NCBI GenBank assembly: GCA_002747975.1
Contig: PDRA01000009.1
Coordinates: 1-64,000 of the forward strand
From: Candidatus Altimarinota bacterium
GTDB lineage: Bacteria > Patescibacteriota > Gracilibacteria > BD1-5 > UBA2023
Length of the DNA: 64,000 bases
Reading direction: 5' to 3'
Every line of letters starts with the position of its first letter. The stretch's first letter is position 1. The translations under genes and the position numbers were made by a program. This document shows, piece by piece, positions 42,628 to 54,530 of this stretch. A model generated the notes under the pieces. It had not been told where the DNA came from. It did not search any database and saw nothing but the letters and a program-made list of their open reading frames with translations.

Positions 42628-44151
42628 TTATGTTTTTTGTCGATATCAAAGAGCTTCAAGTATGTGTCTATCTTCGACATATTTTTGTCAATCGAGGTCA
42701 GCGATGGTGCGAGCAACTCGTAGGATTCTATAGTAGGATCGAGTCGAAAGGTTCATTTTTTCGACAGATTTTATGGCTATATTTCGAGCACTTTCTTGTA
42801 TATTTCCAAATTTTTCTATTTCTTTACTTGAAAGTTCACTATTTCTTTTTGGTCAAATTCCAGTCGCCTTATGTCGAGCTTTTTGTATTTCTATTGCTTG
42901 TATAATTTGTTTTTGAATTTCGCTTGAGGGAGTATTACTTTTTGTGCTTTTTTGGAGTTCTTCTATCTTTATACGAGGAACATTGATATACATGTCAATC
43001 CTATCGAGAATTGGCCCAGAGAGCTTTGATCGGTATCGGTCGATTGAGTGTCTTGTACAGCTACACTGTTTTTCTGGATCTCAAAGGAAACCACATGGAC
43101 AGGGATTCATCGCTCCAACAAGAGAGAAATCACATGGATATTCTGAACTTTGATTGACACGGTTGACAGTAATTTTGCCATCCTCAAGAGGCTGTCGAAG
43201 GGTCTCTAACAGTCGTTTTGAAAACTCCAAAAATTCATCGAGAAACAAAATTCACTTATGAGCCAGAGAAATCTCCCCAGGTTTTGCATCTCTTCATCCT
43301 CCGATGATACTCGCTTCACTGGCGGTGTGATGAATGGTTCGAAATGGTCTTTGGTTAATAATAGGAGTATCGGCAGAGAGAAGTCCAGAGACAGAATATA
43401 TTTTTGAAATTTCTATTTTTTCTTCTATATCAAGTGGAGGAAGAATACCAGCTAAGGCTTTTGAGAGAAGAGTTTTCCCAGATCAGGGTGGTCATTCCAT
43501 GAGGAGATTGTGTCCACCTGCTGCTGCAATCATAAGGGCTCTTTTGGCATGATCTTGTCCGATAATTTCCTTGAAATCAGTGTAGATTTTTCTCTTCGGT
43601 TCAAAAGAATTTTCTATTTTCGGACAATTATCAATCATTTTTTGCCCGTTTAGGTACTCTATTGCCTCTTGGAGTGATTCAATTCAGATAACGGTAATAT
43701 CTGGTATCATAGATGCTTCTCATAGATTTTCTTTTGGGAGGAAGATATATTTTTTTCCAATTTCACGAGCGAGTATTGCTGCAGGAAGGACTCAGATAAC
43801 TTTTCGTACTGATCCATCGAGGGCAAGCTCTCATAGGAGAATACTTTCCTCGATAATATTATCTTTGTACTCTATTTGTTCAGCGAGGATTCACAGGGCA
43901 ATTGGCAGATCATAGATAGGTCATTTTTTTCGTACATCAGCTGGAGCAAGGTTGACAGTAATCCTGGCCCCACTTGGAAAGGTAAAACCAGAATTTTTGA
44001 TTGCACTCCTGACTCGTTCTTTGCTTTCTTGAACTGCAGTATCACCCAATCATACAATCATAAATTGCCCCATACCACGCTTGACATCGACTTCAACCTC
44101 GATGAGGGCTCCAATGATTCCGTGCACAGATGCAGAATAGAGTGTTTGCAT
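42628..44151 (-). CDS. comM: YifB/ComM-family AAA+ helicase-like protein
   Basis: The 507-residue protein has the Lon-like N-terminal domain ([41 protein letters not shown]), then a Mg-chelatase AAA+ module with Walker A LLMEGPPGSGKTLL, Walker B GILFLDEF and a finger block [17 protein letters not shown]. The C-terminal domain has [20 protein letters not shown]. ComM is a hexameric branch-migration factor that extends recombination of transforming DNA. The Walker A glycine before the proline pair is TGA. Confidence 0.94.
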
Positions 44152-44300
44152 AGAGAACAAAATGATACAAAAAGTATATAAAAAAAGTAAAAAAAGTAAA
44201 GCAAAGTCCTAAGTATTTATAGATATACAACTATTTATTTTTTAAAAATATATATCAAAACATATTAAAAATATATGTAAAGCGAAAATTTACGAAAGAT

Positions 44301-44329
44301 TTGAAGAATTTACAAATATATGCTATCAT
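44301..44329 (+). promoter_or_regulatory. Promoter of type IV secretion-like locus B
   Basis: TTGAAG (44301-44306) and TATCAT (44324-44329) are 17 bases apart. The remaining part of 44152-44425 also holds the comM upstream region on the other strand, without a clear consensus promoter. Confidence 0.5.
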
Positions 44330-44425
44330 ATATTATTTTTTGCATACACATATTCTGCTTGAGCCATAGAAGTTCGAACAGCAAGACCAGAAGAAAAGGT
44401 TCCAACAGGTACGTGGGATGGTGTT

Positions 44426-47290
44426 ATGGATTGAATTTTTTGGTTATTTTCAAATATTCTTGCTATTATTGCACTGGTCCTTTTTGTATGGATTATGATT
44501 CGAATTATTCGACTTATATTTGAAATCTATACATCAAGAAATCTTGTATACTTGCGAATACTTTTGCCACGGGCGGATTCCAAACTTGATAAAGAACAGG
44601 AAACAAAAAAGGATTTTAAAGAAAAAATTGGTATTATGACACTCTTTTATAAGAGTATACATATGATCGGACAAATTAGTGCTTGGCAAACCATGATGAA
44701 TTTTCTTTTCAATCATTTAAAAGTTTCACTTGAGGTTTTTTATGATAAATGAGAAGTTTATTTCTACATTACTTGATATCAAGTAAATATAAATCTTATC
44801 AGACAGCAGATCACCTCAAACTATCCAGATGCAGAAATTACTGAGATTCCAAGAGAGAAAATGCCAGACATTAAGCCAATATGATATGCACTTGAAGCGG
44901 CTTCTATTGGAAAAGAAACTGATGATATTTATCCAATTAAGACTTATAAATATTTTGAGGATGATCCTCTTTCAAGTTTGACAAATAATTTTTGATCACT
45001 TCAAAAAACAGATGTCGCCTGTGTCCAGTATGTCATCAAGCCACTTGGAGCCAGCTGGAATCGACGAGCCAAAAAAGCCGCTCGATTGGTCGCAAAATGA
45101 GAATACAAAAAATGACTTAAATTTGGTATTATCGGATCAGCTTTTAATTTTTTGACGGCACCATTTCGATGGTTTTTGTACCGATTTGTAAAAAATGAAT
45201 CTCTCTCAGGCCCTTGAGATACTACTGCTCCATGAGCCTCTTCTGGTGACGCTTACAAGATCTTTAACCAAGCCGAAACAGAGGCTCAAAAAATGGTTGG
45301 TGAGTCAGCTGGTCAGCCTGGATTTGAGACGTCTATTCGTATTTTGGTCGCATCAAAAACTCGATCCTCAGCGCATGAAGGACTTAAAACATTAATTTCG
45401 ACCAATTCTGTTTTTACAGATGAATACAACAATCAGCTCGATAATCCACAAATATTGGAGGATTTCTTTCGATTTTTCTTTACTCCAGTTCGTTACTTTG
45501 CTTTCAAATATCGATTGGTTTGACTTTTGCAAAATATCAGTCGATTTTCGACCGATGAACTGGCAACAATGTATCATTTCCCTGATATTAAATACAATCG
45601 ATCACCGCTTATTGCCTGGCTTGAATATAAGATGCTTCGACCACCAATTGAACTCAAATTTCCAACAGATCCACTCAAGCTCTCTGATTATAAGAGGGAT
45701 TCGAATGGAAATATCATCACGGTTGATGGATCACTTCTCAAGGTTGATGAAAACAAAAATCTATTTCGAGATAAAAACAAAAATCTTGAGCTTATTGATG
45801 GTACAACTCTGCCAATAGTGCGAGAAGGAAAAAATCTTGGAAGACCAATTGATGAAGGGAAATATCCAATTGAACAAGATGTTCAGAGAACTCTGGGAGG
45901 ATTTCCACTTTTCAAAAATTCGGTACTTATGTGATGGAATGAATACAGAAGTCGAAAAACTCCAATCTATTTTGACAAAAAAGATCGTGGACGACACCAA
46001 TATATTATCGGTAAATCTGGTTGAGGTAAGTCTGTATTTATCGGGTCACTGGCGCGTCAAGACCTCTGGAATGGAGAATGACTGTGTGTTATTGATCCAC
46101 ATGGAGACCTTGTAGAAGATATTATTTCTTTTACTCCAAAAGAGCGAGCAAAGGATATGATTGTATTTGATCCGGCTGATTTTGAGCGTCCTATGGCACT
46201 CAATATGCTTGATATTATTGCCACAGAACCAAATCTGCGAGCCATAGAAAAAGATAGAGCCGCTCTTGATGCTACTTCTATTTTTATCAAGATGTATGGT
46301 GATGAGATCTTTGGTCCTCGTATTCAGCACTATTTCCGAAATGGATGTTTGACGCTAATGGATGATGAAGATGATGGAGGAACCCTTATCGATGTACCTC
46401 GACTTTTTGTCGATGAAGCGTATATGAAATACAAGGTTTCAAAGGTCAAAAATGTCATGGTAAAATCCTTTTGGAAAAATGAATATGCCCAAACAGGCGA
46501 CAGAGAGCGACAAGAAATGATTCCATTTTTCCTTTCGAAGTTTGGTCCATTTATTACCAATACAACGATGCGAAATATTATTGGACAGACAAAATCTGCC
46601 TTTAATCTTCGAGAAGTCATGGACACTCAAAAGGTTCTTATGGTTAACCTTTCAAAGGGTAAAATTGGAGATATCAATGCTCAGCTTCTTGGACTTATCA
46701 TGGTATCAAAGATCAATATGGCAGCCATGGCACGAGCCGATATGCCAGAAAAAGAGAGAAAAGACTTTTATCTCTATGTTGATGAGTTTCAGAATTTTGC
46801 CACCGATACTTTCTGAGAAATCCTCTCAGAAGCTCGAAAATATCGACTTGCTCTTATTATGGCTCACCAGTTTATTGCCCAGATTTGAGGAAGTGGTGAA
46901 AAGTACAAAAGCACTGGAAAACCATCAATCAAAGATGCCGTATTTGGTAATGCTGGAACGATTATGAGTTTCAAGGTTGGTGCCGAAGATGCAGAATACC
47001 TCGAAAAAGAATACGCTCCGCTTCTTTCCCAGCAAGATATTATCGGTATTGCAAAATATACCGCCTACTGTAAGCTCAATATTGATAATTCGACAACTCG
47101 ACCTTTTGATATGAAGACGATTTGGGATCAAACTCACAAAAATGCCGCTGTTTCTGATGTTATCAAAGAATATTCTCGAAAAATGTATGGACGAAAGAAA
47201 AAATACGTCGATATGGAAATTGAAGCCCGAATGGGTATGACTCAGGAAAATGATACTAAGTCGGATTCCGAAACTCCAAATATAAATTAA
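44426..47290 (+). CDS. VirD4-like secretion ATPase, paralogue B
   Basis: The 954-residue protein starts with one membrane anchor (MDGIFWLFSNILAIIALVLF). A long N-terminal region leads to Walker A IIGKSGGGKSVF near residue 527, LCVIDPHGDLVEDI, Walker B FYLYVDEFQNFATD and LIMAHQFIAQIG. The second G of the SGGGKS loop is TGA. The frame stays open upstream to about 44240 without ATG, GTG or TTG and could add a signal-like FFAYTYSAGAIEV segment; ATG 44426 is the first canonical start. It is a paralogue of the protein at 15662-18094, with an extra insertion of about 100 residues before the P-loop. It leads an operon with phosphatase, VirB4-like ATPase and pilin-like genes. Confidence 0.82.
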
Positions 47291-47305
47291 ACCTAATTTT
47301 CTGTT

Positions 47306-48511
47306 ATGCGAACACTTCTCTTCATTCTTGTATTTTTAATAGCTGCTATCAATTGAGCTATTGTTCTTGGTATATTCGGAATTTTTGAATATGAGCCACT
47401 TCAGCAAATTATAGATGCACACCTTTCATATGTTATTATCGCACTAGCTCTTCAGTTGCCAGTTCTCTATATTCTTTTGCATTTTTCATATATTCGTCCT
47501 GTTGCTCTCTTAAATAAAAATATTGCCCGATTTTATACTGGTATTCAAGAAAATCCTGATATCAAAGCAAACTCTTGGAGTTCTGGTATGAATAATCTTA
47601 TCACCTTTTTCTTAAAAAGTTTGGAAATTTTACGTGTTTTTAAAGAAGAACTCAAAGATGGTCGGGTTCTCAAATCGGAGGTGGAAATTGCCAGTGAAAT
47701 CCAAAAACAAAACCTTCTCAAAGAAGATGATGTTATTCCTGGACTCGATATTGCCATTGGTATTGATCCAGCTTCTGAGGTTGGATGAGACAGTGTTGAT
47801 ATTGTCTCATGAAAAGATGGAAATCACTATCTCTACGTTTGAGATGTTACCGGACATGGTGTCCCTTCTGGATTTGTGATGATGATGGTAAATGCCCTTA
47901 TTTCTGCCTTTTCAGAAAAGGCAGTGCAGGGAGACTATATTCTCGGTGCTACTAACAAAGTCCTCAAACCAAGAATCAAACCAAATATGATGATGACCGC
48001 GCTCATGCTTCGTTGGGACAGTATAAATCAAAAAATGTACTATACTGGAGCTTGACATGAATACCTTCTTGTTTATAAAGCTGACAAAAATAAAGTCTAT
48101 AAAATCAAGAGTGGTGGCGTTGCTTTGGGAATGATGCGAGATATTTCTCGTACCCTCAAAGAACAACCAATACCTTTTACTTGAAATGATATCATAATTC
48201 TATATACTGATGGTATCACGGAAGCTCGGTATCGATCTGAGCAAAGTGGAATCTTATTTGGGGTTGATAGACTGATCAATTCTATTCTCTCGGCTCCACA
48301 GCATACGCCAGAATCTATTTTTACAAAAATTACCACTGATCTTTCCGCATTTATGGGGTATAAACATATCCAATACGATGATATTACACTGGCTGTTATT
48401 GGTATGAATTCAAATCCACTCAAATGAACAACGCTTATGAAAATACCAGAAAAGATCAATCCAGATAATCTTACGGAGTGGAACTGGTGAATACAAACAT
48501 CAACAAAATAA
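47306..48511 (+). CDS. Membrane-bound SpoIIE/RsbU-type PP2C phosphatase
   Basis: The 401-residue protein has two membrane helices (residues about 4-24 and 42-62), a short linker with coiled coil (LKSEVEIASEIQKQNLL), and a SpoIIE-class serine phosphatase domain. Metal-binding landmarks are GDSVDIV, VGDVTGHGVPSGFVMMM, YYTGAGHEYLLVY, IILYTDGITEARY and YDDITLAVI. Such phosphatases switch partner proteins by removing phosphate from Ser or Thr. It lies between two secretion ATPases, with 15- and 20-base gaps, so regulation of the secretion apparatus is a reasonable inference. No cognate kinase is in the window. Confidence 0.88.
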
Positions 48512-48531
48512 TTTTCTAATACTCTTTTATT

Positions 48532-50460
48532 ATGGCTTCTACAACACTTGCACAACTTGTATCATCAATTTATACTGGTGATGTTCAATGACTTGATACT
48601 ATACAATCTTCGCCACAAAGTACAGTTTCGACTCAGAGAACTTCGCCTGTGGTTTCTCAACAAAAATCACTTGCATCAAGAGATGATTTTCCTGATGATG
48701 GTACAAAGAAACTCACAAAAGAAGAGGCTCTTATTCTTAAGGAAACTGAAAAAGAATACAGAGAATCTCTGGCTTTTATAAAAGATATGATTGCCCCATC
48801 AATGATAAAAATTGATGCTACGAAACTCCAAATAGGAGACACCTTTATCCGTACCGTTTTTACCTATAGTTATCCAGATGTCCTTGAGTGAAATTGGCTT
48901 TCACCTCTTATCAACTGGGATGTAAAATTTGATATGTCGATGTTTGTCTATCCAGTATCAAGTGGACATGTCATGAAGTACCTTCGTCGCAGGCTCACGC
49001 AGCTTCGATCGCAGTATTCTATCAATCAAGATAAGGGACTGACAAGTGATCCGCATCTAGAAGCGCAAATGCAAGACGTAGAAGAGCTCCAGCGATCGCT
49101 GACACGAGGGCAAGAAAAGTACTTTCATTTCACATTGTATGTGACTATCTATGCAGAGAGTGAAGAAGAAATGAAAAAACTTTCCAATAAACTCGATACC
49201 ATGCTTGCAGGTCGAAATATTATGACAAAACAGGCATTTTTGCGAGCAGAGCAAGGATTTATTGCCACTGGTCCTTTTGCAAAAGATGAGGTCAATGTCT
49301 ATAGAAATATTTCTACGAAGGGACTTTCGACAACGTTTCCATTTAGCTCGAATTCACTTTCACAGGATGATGGAATTTTTTATGGAATCAATACACACAA
49401 TAAATCACTTATCATTTTTGATCGATTTCAATCGGAAAATGCAAATATGTGTGTCTTTGCCAAATCTGGTTGAGGAAAATCATTTGCTGTCAAGCTTGAA
49501 ATCCTTCGATCGCTTATGATGGGCACAGATGTGATTGTCCTTGATCCAGAAAATGAATATAAAGCACTGGTAGATACGGTATGATGAACCTATCTCAATA
49601 TATCTTTGAACTCCGATGAGAGAATTAATCCATTTGATCTACCACGATGACTGAAAGATCGAGATGAACATCCTGGTGATCTTCTTCGGTGAGCTATTGT
49701 TAATATGATTTGACTGCTTCGTTTGATGCTTGGTACTATTACGCCGAATGAAGAAGCCATTATCGAAAAAGCTCTGATCACGACCTACTCTCTTAAGTGA
49801 ATCACGATGGAAGATGACAGTGTTGAATGAAAAGAAATCCCTCTTCTCAAAGACCTTGTTTCTGTTCTTGAAACTATGGATGGTGCCACTGGGATTGTCA
49901 ATCGACTTGAGAAATATACGGTTTGAGTATTTTCCTGAGTTTTTTCTCAGCATACAAATGTTGACCTGAAATGAGGATTGGTTGTGTTTTCTGTTCGTGA
50001 TCTCGATGAAATTCTTCGTCCCATTGCTATGTATATCCTTCTTAATTATGTGTGGAATGTGGCTCGTTCAAGCAATAAAAGAAGATTTCTTGTCGTTGAT
50101 GAGGCGTGGAATGTGATGCAATATGAGGACAGTGCGAGGTTTCTCTTTGGTCTCGTAAAGCGAGCTCGTAAGTATGGACTTGGAGTGACGACAATTACGC
50201 AGGATGTTGAGGATTTTATGACTTCAAAGTATGGAAAAGCCATCGTAACCAACTCATCGATTCAAATGCTTCTCAAACAGTCTCCAGCCTCGATTGATGT
50301 TCTTCAAAACGTATTCAAGTTGACAGAACAAGAAAAATATATTCTCCTCAATGCCTCGGTTGGTACTGGACTCTTCTTTGCTGGAGGTGAGCATGTAGGA
50401 ATTGAAGTTCTTGCTTCTTATTTCGAAGAAAATATTATTACCAAAGGTATTGCTTCTTAA
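48532..50460 (+). CDS. virB4: VirB4/TraC-like secretion ATPase
   Basis: The 642-residue protein has a low-complexity N-terminus (about 1-60), a VirB4 N-terminal domain (SMFVYPVSSGHVMKYLRRRL) and the motor domain. Walker A is CVFAKSGGGKSFAVKLEILR near residue 317, followed by DVIVLDPENEYKALVDTVGG, Walker B RRFLVVDEAWNVMQ and the GVTTITQDVEDF strand. VirB4 ATPases power assembly of type IV secretion pili and channels. The middle glycine of SGGGKS is TGA, as are those of VGGTYL. It is flanked by the phosphatase and a pilin-like protein. Confidence 0.9.
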
Positions 50461-50469
50461 CTTATCTCT

Positions 50470-51399
50470 ATGAATATGCTTTTCAACACTAAAAAATGAT
50501 CGGTTCTTCTGATTGGTATGATTCTTTCGGTTTTTGTTTCTGTCTTGATTCTTGGACTTGCTGATCGAATTCAGCGATTTGCCCAAAATAGTTCTTGAAT
50601 AGAGGCTTCTACTCAGGCCTACTATAAGGCTACCAGTACGATCGAAACACAGCTGATGGAAAATGCTGATCTGCGGACGCAGCCATGGAAACTGACAAAT
50701 ACAGGAGCAGGAAATCCCTATAGTGGATCGGGATATGAGTTGATCGCTCAAACAGGAGGAAGTGTGATTCCAAGTCCTTGACAAGGAAATAGTCCATTTA
50801 GTTCAGGCTATAATCTTATCACTCTTTCTGAGCCAGTTCAGTTGGTAATACCAAACTGAGTCAATTGGTCAAATGTGAAAATAAAATTTCGAGTTCCAGA
50901 TCTCGATGAAGACGATGTCTCAGAAATAATACAGGTTTCAAATACTCTTTCATGAGTCATTCTTTGGACATTTGGATCTCGAGAAGATATTTTATACGCC
51001 AGTGGAGAGACAAATATTATACAATATCGGCATATTTTCGATGGGAACGACATTGCTAACCCCTTTTCAATTAAAGATAAAGAATGATTCCTTTCATCAA
51101 ATACAGCATCTGGAGAAACATTTTGAAGTTTTTATACAAATACTCTTTGACCAGGTGGTGATAAGTGTAAGAACTATAAATGTACCCTTAAATTTTCTAT
51201 GATTCGTCGAATTCCTTTGGATCTTCAAAAAACGCTTCCATTTCTTGAATATAAGATAGAGTTTGCTCCAACTACCATCCCAAATCGGTATATGAAAATT
51301 GATTCAAATGCCTATGTACGAGGGTATCTGCGAAGCCGACATGTAGAGATTCCACAAATTACGACCAATACTGCACTTGACTTTGCAGTCCTTCAGTAG
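50470..51399 (+). CDS. Pilin-like (PilX-type) exported protein of locus B
   Basis: The 309-residue protein begins MNMLFNTKKGSVLLIGMILS, continuing VFVSVLILGLADRI. This is a basic leader, then Gly-Ser and a hydrophobic helix as in PilX-like minor pilins. In such proteins prepilin peptidase cuts after the glycine, here a TGA codon. The rest is beta-rich with a Cys-x5-Cys pair (KCKNYKC). It starts 10 bases after virB4. A pilin-like subunit in a VirB4/VirD4 operon is unusual and suggests a mixed apparatus. The peptidase is not in the window. Confidence 0.65.
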
Positions 51400-51411
51400 T
51401 ATAATGGCGCC

Positions 51412-52395
51412 ATGAAAACAATTATTATTTCAGAATCGAGTGACGCTGATCAGCGACTTGATAAGTTTATCAAGAAGTTTTTTCCTAGCGCGCCACTTGG
51501 TGCGCTCTACAAGATGATACGAACTGGAAAAATCAAGGTTTCAAAAAAAAAGAAACCCCTTTCGTATCGACTCAATATACACGATGAAATTCAATTTTTC
51601 CTTACGGATGATGAATTCAAGACTTTTCGTGGTCAGCAAAAAATACAAAAACAGCCTCAAAAAAAGAGGGATCTTGATATTCTCTATCAGGATGACTACC
51701 TTCTTGTGATCAATAAACCAGCCTGAGTCAATGTTCATCCCTGAGACTATAAAAGTGATGAGATTTCTCTTATCCAACAGGTTCATGATTTCCTGGGGAC
51801 AAAGTATAATACACTTACTTTTAAGCCATCACTAGTCCATAGAATTGACAGAGATACTAGTGGATGCATACTGGTTGCCCTCGAAAAGAAAACTCTTGTC
51901 GATTTACTCTCGCAATTACAGAACCATAGCATTACAAAGATATACCATGCTATTTGATATGGAAAACTTCCAGGTATGAAGTGAAAATTGACAAATAAGA
52001 TCCTAAGAATAGAGAATGCAAAAAATGAAGCAAAGGTTCAAGTCAGTGAAAAATGACAAAAGGCTATAACGCACTATAGTGTGATTTCAAATTTTAAAGT
52101 AGACAACTTCGACATATCCCATATCGAATGTCGACTTGAAACTGGAAGAACACATCAAATTCGCGTGCAATTATTATTTAATAATTGTCCGATTTTATGA
52201 GATAAGCAGTATGGAAATAAAAAAATAAATAGCTATTTTCGCAGGCATTTTGATATTTCAAGACAATTGCTTCACGCAAGAAAGCTTGAATTTTTCCATC
52301 CAATAACAAGAAAAAAAATACAGATTGAAGCTCCATATCCAGATGATTTAAATCGAATTATTTCTTTTTCTCAATCTTGAGAAAACACCGTATAA
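51412..52395 (+). CDS. RluA-family pseudouridine synthase
   Basis: The 327-residue protein has an S4-like RNA-binding domain (residues 12-65, DQRLDKFIKKFFPSAPLGAL). The RluA catalytic domain follows: LVINKPAGVNVHP, the catalytic-Asp motif LVHRIDRDTSGCILVALEK near residue 143, and the CRLETGRTHQIRVQL block. The target uridine (RluC/RluD type) cannot be assigned. Glycines at NKPAG and HPGDY are TGA. A CAATTATT-N4-AATAATTG palindrome at 52168-52187 lies in frame within the RVQLLFNNC segment. It follows the pilin-like gene by 12 bases. Confidence 0.9.
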
Positions 52396-52465
52396 TAAAC
52401 GAATTAAATGGTTTTTAAAATGCTTCTATAAACACAAAAATATATTTTTTTATACTCATATTCTT

Positions 52466-53584
52466 ATGAAAAAAATCCCAAAAAAAATTCTTATTATGGC
52501 TCTGGTCTGAAAGCAAAATATTTGAGACGAATATATTCTCAAGTCAGAATATATGTTTCTAAAAAAGAAATATCCGGATGCAAAGTTTACGATCGCCACC
52601 TTCGACACAACTTCGACACCTATTGTCGACAAAAATATTTCTTATATTTCGTATTTTCCAAACAATCTCAAAAAAAATCCCTTTAAAAATATCTATTATT
52701 TTTTGCGACAGACTTTTGCAATGATGTTACATGACTGTATTATCGTTTGATGATGAGGAATATTTTTTGATAATGAACCAAATTCGGATTTCAAAAAACT
52801 CATCTATCAGTGGAAACTGCGACTCTCTTTGGCACGATTTTTTAAGAATAAAATTTGTTTTTTTGGAATCTCTCTTGAGATAAAATCTTCGACACATCTT
52901 CGACAACTTCGACAAATTATCTCATCAAAAGATACTGTCTTGGTTCGAAATAAAAAAAGTAAAGAAAGTCTTTTAAAAATAGGACTAAAGAGTGTACTTA
53001 TAGATGATGTTGTTTTTTTAAGTTCGACACAACTTCGACAAACTTCGACACAAAAATCACAGAAAAAAAATATTGGAATTTCACTTCGATGATGATTTTT
53101 TTCTGATACAAATATACAAGAATTTCAAAAAGCTATAAAAATTCTCGAAAAACAAAAATACACCTTTGTTTTTCTTTCCCACTCTCTTGATGGAGATATA
53201 AATACCAATGATGCCAAGTTTGTAGAGAGTATCTTCTGAAAAAAATATCAAATTACTCAATCTTTTGAAGAAACTGAAAAAGCCTATCAAACCATAGATA
53301 TGATGATTTCTATGCGGTTTCATTCAACAGTTCTTTCGGCAATGAGAGCAATTCCCTGTATTCTTATTTCTTATTGACCAAAAACCGATGCTCTTATAGA
53401 AGATTTTGATCTAAAAGAGAGAAGTTTTCAAATTTGAAATCTTTTATCGCAGGATTTGGCAGGCCTTGTTTCTGATTTATTCGATAATTATGAAAAAGAG
53501 CAAGACAAAATAGCCCAGATATACACAAAAAAGCATATAAAACTGTTGCAAAAATTAGATAAAATTGATATAATGGGTCTATAA
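52466..53584 (+). CDS. Polysaccharide pyruvyltransferase (CsaB-like)
   Basis: The 372-residue protein matches the pyruvyltransferase family: ILIMALVGKQNIGDEYILKS at the start, CIIVGGGGIFFDNEP near residue 95, FFGISLEIKS, NIGISLRGGFF, and the C-terminal MMISMRFHSTVLSAMRAIPCILI block. In SLH-protein bacteria CsaB adds pyruvate to wall polysaccharide so SLH domains can bind, which fits the two SLH proteins in this window. Seven copies of the word CTTCGACA fall in this gene, in several reading frames. Confidence 0.87.
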
Positions 53585-53602
53585 TATATTTTTATTTAGA
53601 CT

Positions 53603-54286
53603 ATGGATTTCTCATCAATCAAAAAGGCACTTTCATCGTGAGTTGATTCTGTCAAGAAAACAGCAAAAAAAGTTTCGAATAAAACCCTCTCATTTGCCAA
53701 TGAGCAGGTAAGTCGAACTGGACTTTTTTTGACCGAACGAGAAGATTATGAAAAAATGATAGCAGAAAAGAAACGTTTTATCGTCATAGCCTATGATGAA
53801 ACTGACCTTATCGGTCGAGAGTTGGTGCTCCTTCTTTCGGTATGGATGACAAAAACTTTTATTGACGGCTCAACACTGCGCTACATAAGTATCGATCCAG
53901 ATGATACTCCAGATTTTGCTCATGATCTCAAACTGAACTGGCCAGTGGAGATGAGAGTTTTTTATGATGGAAGAGAAACCAATCGCTTTACAGATCTTGA
54001 TGATATCAAAGAATGGTGGGATTGAGAACGCATTTATAAGGTAAAATTTGTTCCAAGAAAGAAGAACGAACCAAAAAAACAAACACCTAAAAAATCAAAA
54101 ACTTCGACGACAAAGAAGGCAGGCTCTGCAACAGCCAAAAAAACAAGCACTTCAAAAACGACTGCAACAAAAAGAACAAAAAAGCCATCAACAAAAACAA
54201 AACCAAAAACCACTCGAAAAACTCGAACCAGAAAAGCTGATAGTGTAGCCCCAGTTGATCCGCTCGCAGAAGCTACTAAAAAATAA
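53603..54286 (+). CDS. Thioredoxin-fold-like protein with lysine-rich histone-H1-like tail
   Basis: The 227-residue protein has a helical start (KKALSSGVDSVKKTAKKVSN) and a central alpha/beta domain with strand pattern RFIVIAYDETDL, TLRYISIDPDDTPDFA and VEMRVFYDGRET resembling a thioredoxin fold without CxxC. The C-terminal tail of about 75 residues is made of Lys, Thr, Ser, Pro and Ala (KKTSTSKTTATKRTKKPSTK), like histone H1 or DNA-binding tails. It may bind nucleic acid or acidic polymers. No family is recognised for the whole. It follows the pyruvyltransferase gene by 18 bases. Confidence 0.7.
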
Positions 54287-54310
54287 TATATATTCTTATT
54301 CTCACAAACT

Positions 54311-54529
54311 ATGATTTCTTCACTTGATCTTCTCTATACAGTCCTTGCTGTCATGATTATTCCGGTATTTTCGCTTATTTGTCTTGTGCTTTGGCGTACG
54401 TACAAAATCCTTGGAACGGTTGAAAATATCACACAAATGATAGACAAGGGGATAGAAATAGTGGCTGGTGTTGATAGTATTCCTATGAGAATTATCAAAA
54501 AATTCCTCCAAAAAACACAAGAGAAATAA
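54311..54529 (+). CDS. Small single-span membrane protein
   Basis: The 72-residue protein has one membrane helix (about residues 10-30, VLAVMIIPVFSLICLVLW) followed by an amphipathic helix (GTVENITQMIDKGIEIV). The arrangement is like small membrane-anchored scaffold proteins. No family is recognised. It has no TGA codon. It abuts the convergent nucleotidase gene, separated by one base. Confidence 0.55.
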   Translation: MISSLDLLYTVLAVMIIPVFSLICLVLWRTYKILGTVENITQMIDKGIEIVAGVDSIPMRIIKKFLQKTQEK

Positions 54530-54530
54530 A

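Noticed and set aside
44240-44425. Upstream extension of the locus B VirD4-like protein
   Set aside because: The frame is open and slightly signal-like, but the predicted promoter lies within it and no canonical start exists, so ATG 44426 was kept.
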